Shown here piece after piece: positions 25,470 to 32,918 of a stretch of DNA of 64,000 nucleotides. Within the stretch, counting starts at the first letter, position 1, and the number at the start of each line of letters is the position of its first letter. The translations under genes were made by a program, and so were the position numbers. The stretch comes from Flavobacterium sp. HSC-32F16 (GTDB taxonomy: Bacteria; Bacteroidota; Bacteroidia; Flavobacteriales; Flavobacteriaceae). Under the pieces are notes generated by a model. It was not told the origin of the DNA, did no database searches, and saw only the letters and a program-made list of their open reading frames with translations. Location: contig NZ_JALKAC010000005.1 in NCBI RefSeq assembly GCF_024171645.1, positions 294,743 through 358,742 of the forward strand, read 5' to 3'.

Positions 25470-27044
25470 TTACCAGCCTTCATTTTGTTTTAAAACTCCA
25501 TTAGATAATGTAATCTGCGTATTCGGAATTTGCTGTAATCCTTTTGTTTTTTGGATATTTCCTGCCGAGATAGTTTTTGCAGTTTGTGTTCCTCCATTAA
25601 GCAGAGTAGTAGATTCTGCAATAGTTGAAGACGCTTTGCTGATTCCCTGACGCAATAAGTCCCAATATCTGATTCCTTCAAGCGCAAATTCTAAATGTCT
25701 TTCGGCTATAATATTATCAGCGGTTACAGGAAGAGGCGTGTAACCCGTTTTATAAGCTCTTTGTCTTACTTGATCAAAATAAGCTTGTGCATTTCCGCTG
25801 CCTAATTCTGCTGCCATTAAAAGTACATCAGCATATCTTAACACAACATAATCCTGAAACTGGCCAATATCCCAAAACTGGCTTCCCAGAGTTAAAGGCA
25901 GGTCTTTTCCATCTTTATCAACCATTGGAGAATACTTTTTGTTGTAGTAACCGGTGTATTCACGTTGATTGTTTATTTTATCAAATGGTATTTTTTCTTC
26001 TGTAATTCCAATAATCGATGCTGTACGTCTTGTATCATTAGCTGCATAAGCATTCCATAATTTAGAATTTACAGTAACTCCCCAGCCTCGTCCGTATGGG
26101 TAAGATGAAAACTCTCTCATTCCAAACATTACCAGCCAATGGTTACTATCTGTGTTTCCATCATAATCACTTGTATAAGTATATTTGATAGAAAATACTA
26201 TTTCTTTGTTGTTCTCTCCTGCATATTTTTCTACAGAAGCAGCCGGCCAAAGCGTTGAAAAATCATCTAATAAACCATGTCCGCTTAATGCCACAACATC
26301 TTCTATATGAGCCAGTGCTTGTGCTCTAGTCACTACTCCTGCTAAATCGGTTTTACCATAATATCCAGTATAGTATAAATAAACACGTCCAAGCAAAGAT
26401 TTCGCTGCCCATTTTGTAACACGTCCGCTAACTGTAGCAGTGTAAGCAGATGAAGGTAAGTTTTCTGAAGCAAAAACTAAATCTTGTGCAATTACTTTAT
26501 ACACTTCTTCAGGTGCTGCCTGAGGAACATTTTCAGTTGAAGGCGCTGTTAATAATGGAATATTCCCCCATAAACGCACCATTTCAAAATACAGGTAAGC
26601 TCTGATAAATTTTGTTTCAGATTCGTATGTATTTCTTAAAGCAGTATCACCTTTCCAGTCGATTTGATCCAACTTAGATAATAAAACATTACAACGATAA
26701 AGTGCTTTGTAATAAGCAATCCAGTTATCATTATACATATCGATTTCAGAGGGAGCACGAGAAATATCGAACTCATCTATTGCTGCATAATCGTATTTAT
26801 CTGAATTACCGGTTCCGCCAAAACAATCATCAGACATTATCTCGCTTGTTACCGGAACTCCTTTTCCAGAAGCTCCTGTAGCCACCTGCATTCCGTCATA
26901 ACAACCTACCAGAGCAGTATAAGCATCATCTGTAGTTTTATAAAAGTTGGTATCTGTTTGTTGTGTCAAAGGTTCTGTTTCTAAACTGCAAGAACCAAGA
27001 GAAAGTAAACTCAAACAGAAAATATATAAATAGGTCTTTTTCAT
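25470..27044 (-). CDS. SusD-like outer-membrane glycan-binding lipoprotein
   Basis: This 524-residue RagB/SusD family lipoprotein (lipobox LGSC, Cys near residue 19) has the family's N-terminal TPR-like region (FYKTTDDAYTALVGCYDGM; later SETKFIRAYLYFEMVRLWGNIPL) and the C-terminal block FALEGIRYWDLLRQG. SusD proteins form a lid over the SusC channel and deliver oligosaccharides to it. The gene follows susC by 11 bp, as is standard. Its specificity for xyloglucan is inferred from the neighbours. Confidence 0.96.
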   Translation of the reverse strand: MKKTYLYIFCLSLLSLGSCSLETEPLTQQTDTNFYKTTDDAYTALVGCYDGMQVATGASGKGVPVTSEIMSDDCFGGTGNSDKYDYAAIDEFDISRAPSEIDMYNDNWIAYYKALYRCNVLLSKLDQIDWKGDTALRNTYESETKFIRAYLYFEMVRLWGNIPLLTAPSTENVPQAAPEEVYKVIAQDLVFASENLPSSAYTATVSGRVTKWAAKSLLGRVYLYYTGYYGKTDLAGVVTRAQALAHIEDVVALSGHGLLDDFSTLWPAASVEKYAGENNKEIVFSIKYTYTSDYDGNTDSNHWLVMFGMREFSSYPYGRGWGVTVNSKLWNAYAANDTRRTASIIGITEEKIPFDKINNQREYTGYYNKKYSPMVDKDGKDLPLTLGSQFWDIGQFQDYVVLRYADVLLMAAELGSGNAQAYFDQVRQRAYKTGYTPLPVTADNIIAERHLEFALEGIRYWDLLRQGISKASSTIAESTTLLNGGTQTAKTISAGNIQKTKGLQQIPNTQITLSNGVLKQNEGW

Positions 27045-27055
27045 TTTTTTAATTA

Positions 27056-30000
27056 TTAAAGTTTAACATTTAGACCTAACATAAATGTTCTTGGTCTTGG
27101 ATAGTACCCCACATCAACCCCTGATGAAAACTTTTGATCATCATTTGAAGAACCAAATCCTATTTCTGGATCCATTCCGTCATATTTCGTAAAAGTGTAA
27201 AGGTTTAATACTGAGAAATACACTCTAAACTGACTTGCAAAAAATGGTTTTGATTGTTTCATTTTTGCTAAATCAAATCCTAATGTTACGGTATTAATTC
27301 TTAAGAAATCACCGTCCTGAACGTATAGATCTGAAAACTGCGTAAAGTTTCTGTTATCTTCAGTTACTCTGGGCATTGTGTTTGAAGATCCTTCTCCATG
27401 CCAGCGGCTTAATATTGCAGATGTATAATTTCCATAAGCATTTGCCTGATTTCTGTACGATTGTACAATTTGGTTTCCTGCTACTCCATTTGCATTAAGC
27501 GAAAAATCGAAAGCTTTGTAGTTTGCTGATAAAGAGAAACCATAAGTAAAATCAGGATTTGGATTTCCAATACTTGTTTTGTCTGAAGCATCAATTTTAT
27601 CGTCTCCGTTTGTGTTTACATAAATAATATCTCCAGGAGCTGCGTTTGGCTGTAATACCACTCCGCCTGCTGATTTGTAGTTATCAATCTGTGCCTGATT
27701 CTGGAAAACTCCTCCAGTTTTATATCCCCAGAAATATCCTAACGGATGTCCGTTTTCTGCTCTGTAAAATTCACCTGAATTATCATAAAGTTCACCATTC
27801 AATCCATGAATGATTCCGTCCGCATTTGGTATTTTTCCAACTGTATTTTTGTTGTACGCACCATTTGCACTTACGCTGTAATTGAAATCTCCAATTTTAT
27901 TTTGGTAATTTAAGCTTAACTCCACCCCTTTGTTTACTACATCTCCACCGTTAATAAATGGTGCATCGGCACCGGCAGTTGCTAAAATTGGAGCCAGAAT
28001 CAACCAGTCTTTATTTGTTTTTTTATACACATCAAAGTTTACACTTAATGCATTGTTTAAAAATCTGGCATCAAAACCAAGGTCAATTTGTTCTGAAGTT
28101 TCCCATTTTAGGTTCGTATTGGCTAAATTTTCAAGATAAGCTCCCGGTGTAAGGATACCTTCTTTATCTCCAAAACTATAATTGGTAGTATTTGATTTTA
28201 CAAGAGACAAAAATTGAAATGATCTGATACTTTGATTACCAACCTGACCCCAGCTTGCTCTTAATTTAAGGAAGTTTATTGCTTTTGAATCTCTCAAAAA
28301 TTCTTCGTTTGAAACAACCCATCCTCCAGATACTGATGGGAAATACCCCCATTGATTACCTGCAGCAAATTTTGATGAACCATCGGCTCTAAGGGTTGCA
28401 TTTAACAAATACGTTTCTTTGTAGTTATAGTTTAATCTTCCAAAATAAGACATTAATATATTTTCGAACTTATTTCCTTTTAATATTATTCTTGCACCAT
28501 CCTTGTTCGTAGTATTATCTAACCAAGCATGTTCTAAATCATTAAAAACAGAATCAGCATTGGCTACTTCCATTAAAGTTTTGTCGTACTTAATATAAGA
28601 AGTTCCTAATAAAGCTTCAAAGTGATGATTATCGGCTACATTAAATTTATACGTTAATAAATTGTCCCAGTTAATACTTTTACTCTTATCCATATTTTGA
28701 GTAACTCTATCAGAAGTTCTGTTTGCATAAATTGATAAATTATAAACAGGAAGATAAGAGTGGCCTTCGTTAACATTATAGTCAAGACCCAATGTAGTTC
28801 TAAAAGTCAGGTTTTTGAATGGCTGAATCTGCAGATAAACGTTTCCTAATAATTTTTGATTATTGCTTTCATTCTGGTTGTTGTAAACCATTAAAGCATA
28901 AGGATTTGCTACACCAGATAACCACGCTTCTGTATTATTTGAAGTATTGTAGTAATCACCATTTGCATCGTACATTGGCAATAAAGGGGTTGCCTGAAAA
29001 GCACTTCTTAATGAATTGTTGTATTGATTTCCAACGCCAATTCCATTTTTATCAACATAAGCAAAACTCAAATTTTCTCCTATTGTAAGAACATCTTTGT
29101 ACAATTTATGTTCTGAATTGAATCTGAAATTGTAACGTTGGTAGTTAGATAAATCTTTTCCGCCCACTACACCTTCCTGACCTAAATAAGACAATGAAGT
29201 AGAATAAACAGAGGTCTCTGAACCTCCAGATGCACCAAAAGAGAAGTTTTTAGTTGCTGCATTATCAGTCAGCATTTTGTCCATCCAGTTTGTTCCAGAA
29301 CCCATTCCGGCAATTTGTGCATTCGTAAAATAAGGGCTTTTGCCAGAGTTTACAGCTGCTTCGTTTAAAATAGTAGCGTATTGAGTTGCATCTAATAAAT
29401 CTACTTTTCTCGAAACTGACTGAACACCATAATACTGATCAAATGTTATTTGTCCTGTTGCACCGCGTTTTCCTTTTTTTGTAGTTACCAAAACCACCCC
29501 GTTTGAAGCCTGTGAACCGTAAATCGCAGCCGAAGCAGCATCTTTTAAAACAGAAATAGATTCGATATCTGAGTTATTCAAATATGAAATATCTCCTGTA
29601 AGGATTCCGTCAACCACATAAAGCGGATTGCTTCCTGCGGTAGAACCTACACCTCTAATTACAACATTCAAACTTTCTCCCGGTTGTCCAGAAGTAGAAG
29701 TAATTTGAAGTCCGGCAGCTTGTCCCTGCAATGCCTGAAGCGCATTTGTAGTGTTGGTTTTGGTTAAACTTTCACCGCTAACCTGAGTTACAGCATTGGT
29801 TACTAAAGTTTTCTTTTGAGAACCGTACCCAATAACCACAACTTCTTTAAGTTCTGAAGTTTCTTCTTGTAAAGTAACCGTAATTGTTTTTTGAGTTCCT
29901 ACGGTTACTTTTTGAGTTTTAAATCCAATAAAAGTAAATACAAGCACATCGCCTGTTTTTGCTTCTATTTTATAATTTCCATCAAAATCAGTGGCGGCAC

Positions 30001-30187
30001 CAATTTTGGTTCCTTCTACTGCAACAGTCGCTCCGGGAATTCCCATTCCGTCAACAGCCGATATTACATTTCCACTTACAGATCGGGATTGCGCCTGAGC
30101 AAAACCCGACTGTAACATAAATAAGCTAAACAACAGCGTCGTACAAAACGAGAACACGGTTGTTTTCATACAATCTTTGCTTTTCAT
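27056..30187 (-). CDS. SusC-like TonB-dependent outer-membrane transporter
   Basis: This 1043-residue protein has a signal peptide, a CarboxypepD-regulatory-like domain (SVSGNVISAVDGMGIPGATV onward), a plug domain with VVIGYGSQKKTLVTNAV and the NPLYVVDGIL segment, and a 22-strand barrel ending FMLGLNVKL. It imports xyloglucan oligosaccharides using TonB energy, with SusD as lid. Two ATG starts are possible, at 30187 and 30169; the second gives a more standard signal peptide. There is no N-terminal extension for an ECF sigma factor cascade, so control is probably at the promoter near 30.4 kb. Confidence 0.96.
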   Translation of the reverse strand: MKSKDCMKTTVFSFCTTLLFSLFMLQSGFAQAQSRSVSGNVISAVDGMGIPGATVAVEGTKIGAATDFDGNYKIEAKTGDVLVFTFIGFKTQKVTVGTQKTITVTLQEETSELKEVVVIGYGSQKKTLVTNAVTQVSGESLTKTNTTNALQALQGQAAGLQITSTSGQPGESLNVVIRGVGSTAGSNPLYVVDGILTGDISYLNNSDIESISVLKDAASAAIYGSQASNGVVLVTTKKGKRGATGQITFDQYYGVQSVSRKVDLLDATQYATILNEAAVNSGKSPYFTNAQIAGMGSGTNWMDKMLTDNAATKNFSFGASGGSETSVYSTSLSYLGQEGVVGGKDLSNYQRYNFRFNSEHKLYKDVLTIGENLSFAYVDKNGIGVGNQYNNSLRSAFQATPLLPMYDANGDYYNTSNNTEAWLSGVANPYALMVYNNQNESNNQKLLGNVYLQIQPFKNLTFRTTLGLDYNVNEGHSYLPVYNLSIYANRTSDRVTQNMDKSKSINWDNLLTYKFNVADNHHFEALLGTSYIKYDKTLMEVANADSVFNDLEHAWLDNTTNKDGARIILKGNKFENILMSYFGRLNYNYKETYLLNATLRADGSSKFAAGNQWGYFPSVSGGWVVSNEEFLRDSKAINFLKLRASWGQVGNQSIRSFQFLSLVKSNTTNYSFGDKEGILTPGAYLENLANTNLKWETSEQIDLGFDARFLNNALSVNFDVYKKTNKDWLILAPILATAGADAPFINGGDVVNKGVELSLNYQNKIGDFNYSVSANGAYNKNTVGKIPNADGIIHGLNGELYDNSGEFYRAENGHPLGYFWGYKTGGVFQNQAQIDNYKSAGGVVLQPNAAPGDIIYVNTNGDDKIDASDKTSIGNPNPDFTYGFSLSANYKAFDFSLNANGVAGNQIVQSYRNQANAYGNYTSAILSRWHGEGSSNTMPRVTEDNRNFTQFSDLYVQDGDFLRINTVTLGFDLAKMKQSKPFFASQFRVYFSVLNLYTFTKYDGMDPEIGFGSSNDDQKFSSGVDVGYYPRPRTFMLGLNVKL

Positions 30188-30351
30188 AGTAAATAAGAGT
30201 TGGTTTAAATTTAAGTTAGTTACGGTTTTTATTGATTAAAGTGTAAGTTACATAGAGAATGGTTTGTAGTGAATCATCAAATTATTTAAAATAGTTTCGA
30301 CTGATTTTGTTTAGCATAAAATGGTTCTTTTAAAACTTATAGTCATACTGA

Positions 30352-30408
30352 ACTTATCTTATGGTAAATTTGACTACAAGTGTAAAACTTTTTTTCTATT
30401 TTAGCAAA
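30352..30408 (-). promoter_or_regulatory. susC promoter overlapped by an operator-like palindrome
   Basis: Read on the minus strand, a -33 box TTTG (30408-30405) is followed after 20 nt by a -7 box TACACTTG (30384-30377), close to the Bacteroidota consensus TAnnTTTG. Directly over and after the -7 box lies an imperfect palindrome of 23 bases (30358-30380) with arms CTTATGGTA and GACTACAAG. The expected start of transcription falls inside it, which is a classic repressor position. The leader to susC is about 185 nt. A near copy lies at 32539-32594. The remaining bases 30409-30684 show no other clear feature. Confidence 0.7.
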
Positions 30409-30684
30409 ATATTAAGGTTATTTTTTTTTGATTCTGATTTATTGAGAGGTCTTTTTAGCAATACAACAAGAACTCTGACTAAATGGAAATAAAAGTTTCA
30501 GAAAAAACTTCCAATTATATTTTTGACTATCAAGCATTTAAACAAAAGAGAATTGTAGAATCATTTTTTTAGTAAAATTTAAATCACTGAATGTCAATTT
30601 TTTGCTTTGTTAAAAAAATATTAAGTAATCAAAAAAGACAGTTATGCATTTTATTTGTTTAATTTGTCAAAATTTATTTCGCAC

Positions 30685-31401
30685 ATGGATAATAAAGTAG
30701 ATGCCGAATCTGTTGCAAAAAGCGAACAAAATGCAATGAATGCAATCACCATTGACTGTGTTGTTTTTGGTTTTGATGAAGGAAGTCTTGAAGTACTTTT
30801 GGTGCAGCACGCAGAGGGTATTAGTAAAGGAAAATGGGGGCTTCCCGGCGGATGGATTTATAAAAAAGAAAGTACAGATAGTGCCGCGCATCGTTTATTG
30901 AATGAACTTACCGGTCTTGATAATATTTATCTGGAACAGCTTAAGGCTTTTGGAGATCCTGATCGTTTTCCGCTTCGACGTGTTATTACTATTGGGTATT
31001 ATGCTCTTGTAAAAAGAGAAGATTATAATATTAAAGCCGGTTTTACAGCCTCTGATGCCAAATGGTATAAGATCAACAGTATTCCGGATTTAATTTACGA
31101 TCACAACGAAATTTTATCTTACAGTATACAAAATCTTCGTAACCGCGTTCGTCAGGCTCCAATTGGATTTAATTTACTGCCGGAAAAATTCACCTTATTG
31201 CAATTGATGCATCTTTATGAAGAAATCCTAGGAATTGAAATGGACAAATCTAATTTCCGAAGAAAAATTCTGCATATGAAATTATTGGTGGCTTTAGATG
31301 AAAAACAACAAGATGTTTCACACAGGGCTGCAAAACTTTATAAGTTCGATCCGGATATTTATAAGAAACTGACTGAAAAAGGATTCAATTTTGAATTTTA
31401 A
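30685..31401 (+). CDS. NUDIX-fold transcriptional regulator (NrtR/AraR type), copy 1
   Basis: The N-terminal two thirds form a NUDIX domain (ITIDCVVFGFDEGSLEVLLV through DHNEILSYS). The final 85 residues form the winged-helix DNA-binding domain of the NrtR/AraR type. The NUDIX box is broken: after GGWIYKKE, the RE..EE block reads RLLNEL, so hydrolysis is unlikely and the domain probably senses a sugar or metabolite. AraR-type members in Bacteroides control pentose use. The ATG at 30685 is preferred over a TTG ten codons upstream. It is divergent from susC and forms an operon with copy 2, and the pair probably controls the PUL. Confidence 0.9.
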   Translation: MDNKVDAESVAKSEQNAMNAITIDCVVFGFDEGSLEVLLVQHAEGISKGKWGLPGGWIYKKESTDSAAHRLLNELTGLDNIYLEQLKAFGDPDRFPLRRVITIGYYALVKREDYNIKAGFTASDAKWYKINSIPDLIYDHNEILSYSIQNLRNRVRQAPIGFNLLPEKFTLLQLMHLYEEILGIEMDKSNFRRKILHMKLLVALDEKQQDVSHRAAKLYKFDPDIYKKLTEKGFNFEF

Positions 31402-31423
31402 AAAACGCTTATAAAAGCATAAA

Positions 31424-32161
31424 ATGGCAATATCATCATCTAAAAAAAACTCACAAACAAATAGCAGCATTGCCGCGAATACTGTAACGCCCGAAATTGA
31501 CGGCATTTCTGTGGACTGCGTTATTTTTGGTTTCAAAAAAGAAAGCCTCGAAGTTCTTTTGGTACAACATGCCGGAGGAGAAAGTGAAGGAAGCTGGGGA
31601 TTACTTGGAGGCTGGATGAAAAGAGAAGAAAGCGCCGATGATGCCGCGCAACGAATTCTTTATGAGCTTACAAGTCTTGATAATATCTATCTAGAACAGT
31701 TAAAAGCCTTTACAAATCCAAGCCGTGTTTTAGATCGTCGTATTGTAACCATAGGATATTATACGCTTATAAATCAAGAGGATTATGATGTAAGGACAAG
31801 TCTCGATGTACGAGAAGCGAGATGGTGCAAGATTAAGGAAATTCCTAATTTAATATTTGATCATAACGAGATTTTAAATTTCAGTTTACTGCAGCTTCAA
31901 AACCGTGTACGACAGGCACCAATTGGTTTTAATCTTCTGCCGGAAAAATTTACTTTGCTGCAATTGATGCATTTGTATGAAGAAATTCTTGGAATTGAAT
32001 TGGATAAATCCAACTTCCGAAGAAAAATTCTGCACATGAAATTATTAGCCGCACTTGATGAAAAGCAGCAAGATGTATCGCATAGAGCAGCAAAACTCTA
32101 TAAATTTGACCCTGATATTTATAAAAAATTGACTGAAAAAGGTTTTAACTTTGAGTTTTAA
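31424..32161 (+). CDS. NUDIX-fold transcriptional regulator (NrtR/AraR type), copy 2
   Basis: This paralogue of the upstream gene has the same layout with an extra Ser/Asn-rich N terminus. Its NUDIX box is also broken (GGWMKREE then RILYELTSL; even the Gly of the box is Ser). The DNA-binding 85 residues differ from copy 1 at only two sites, whereas the sensor domains share roughly 60 percent. Many synonymous differences in the shared part show that the identity is kept by selection and not by a recent copy event. The two proteins should bind the same operator but may sense different ligands. It starts 22 bp after copy 1 and is followed by a strong terminator. Confidence 0.9.
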   Translation: MAISSSKKNSQTNSSIAANTVTPEIDGISVDCVIFGFKKESLEVLLVQHAGGESEGSWGLLGGWMKREESADDAAQRILYELTSLDNIYLEQLKAFTNPSRVLDRRIVTIGYYTLINQEDYDVRTSLDVREARWCKIKEIPNLIFDHNEILNFSLLQLQNRVRQAPIGFNLLPEKFTLLQLMHLYEEILGIELDKSNFRRKILHMKLLAALDEKQQDVSHRAAKLYKFDPDIYKKLTEKGFNFEF

Positions 32162-32166
32162 AATAC

Positions 32167-32200
32167 AAAAGAGGTATCAATAAAAGTTGATACCTCTTTT
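32167..32200. terminator. Bidirectional terminator after the NUDIX regulator operon
   Basis: A perfect 14-bp stem, AAAAGAGGTATCAA with TTGATACCTCTTTT, has a 6-nt loop. A T-run follows on the plus strand and an A-rich stretch precedes it, so it can end both the regulator operon and the convergent peptide gene. Confidence 0.9.
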
Positions 32201-32221
32201 TTTTATACTAATTGTCTCTCA

Positions 32222-32431
32222 CTATAAGCAAGTCAGGACACAGGTATAACCGTCGAGCATAGGGTAAGAACTTCCCTGACAACCCGTTGCAACCAAACCG
32301 TATCCTGAAGCACAAATGCTTTTAGGAACAGTAAATCTGCCCACAGGCGTTACGCCGCCTGTAATGTTTTTCATTTCCTCATTTGAAAGCCTGCCAAATT
32401 TAGCGGCAAGCAGCATGGTTTGTTTTTTCAT
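32222..32431 (-). CDS. Double-glycine leader peptide (bacteriocin-like / RiPP-like precursor)
   Basis: The 69-residue product has a leader of the Bacteroidota GG type: MKKQTMLLAAKFGRLSNEEM then KNITGG, cut after residues 25-26. The 43-residue core is Gly- and Cys-containing, with Cys at 40, 51, 64 and 68, which could form two disulfides or be modified. Such precursors are normally cleaved and exported by a C39-peptidase ABC transporter; none is in this window, nor is any modifying enzyme. The gene has its own promoter, whose operator-like site copies that of susC. Its biological role (antimicrobial, signal or other) is unknown. Confidence 0.75.
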   Translation of the reverse strand: MKKQTMLLAAKFGRLSNEEMKNITGGVTPVGRFTVPKSICASGYGLVATGCQGSSYPMLDGYTCVLTCL

Positions 32432-32538
32432 AATTTGTTGGGGTTTAATTAGTAAATAATAAAAACTCAGTTATTTCATTCCAGGATCTATCTTGTGCAC
32501 AGATAAACTCTAGGAAAAATAATTAAAAACCAAAGTCG

Positions 32539-32594
32539 ACTAATCTTATGGTAATAATGACTACAAGTATAATCATATTTGGCTAAACCGACAA
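32539..32594 (-). promoter_or_regulatory. Promoter of the peptide gene with a copy of the susC operator
   Basis: On the minus strand TTG (32594-32592), 20 nt, and TATACTTG (32571-32564) form a promoter. The palindrome 32545-32567 over the -7 box matches the susC site at 20 of 23 bases, and all three differences lie in the centre between the arms. Over the wider block 32539-32571, 28 of 33 bases agree with 30352-30384. The predicted leader to the peptide start is about 125 nt. The rest of 32432-32918 is AT-rich apart from the lepA promoter. Confidence 0.7.
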
Positions 32595-32819
32595 TTATTC
32601 GCACAAAATTTACAAATTTATCAGCTAAAATTCATTTTTGATATTTTTTTAATAAACAACCATTCAAACAAGTCTATTAATAAAAACATTCTTCAACTTT
32701 TTTTCTCAAAGCCAGGTGCCGTTTAAAAAGCAATTGACAAGTTGAGGCATTGAAAAACAGCTTTTTGGCATCAAATCCCAAAATCCTGTAACTAAATTCC
32801 AGAATCCAAAACTTTGCGT

Positions 32820-32827
32820 TATCTTTG
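32820..32827 (+). promoter_or_regulatory. -7 box of the lepA promoter
   Basis: TATCTTTG is a perfect match to the Bacteroidota -7 consensus TAnnTTTG. It lies 92 bp upstream of lepA. The -33 region (around TTCC) is weak, so the call rests on the -7 box alone. Confidence 0.5.
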
Positions 32828-32918
32828 CCCCTTAATAAGACGCGTTAAAGCAATTGCTACAGCGCGCTTTACATCAAAAAAAATACTTAAAAACTCGTTA
32901 GAGAACTGATATATTAAA

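Noticed and set aside
30685..32161. Annotation of the two NUDIX genes as ADP-ribose or nucleotide hydrolases
   Set aside because: The RE..EE residues of the NUDIX box are missing in both and each has a C-terminal winged helix, so they are regulators.
31146..32161. Recent gene conversion between the NUDIX genes
   Set aside because: The near-identical protein ends are encoded with many synonymous differences, which a recent copy event would not leave.
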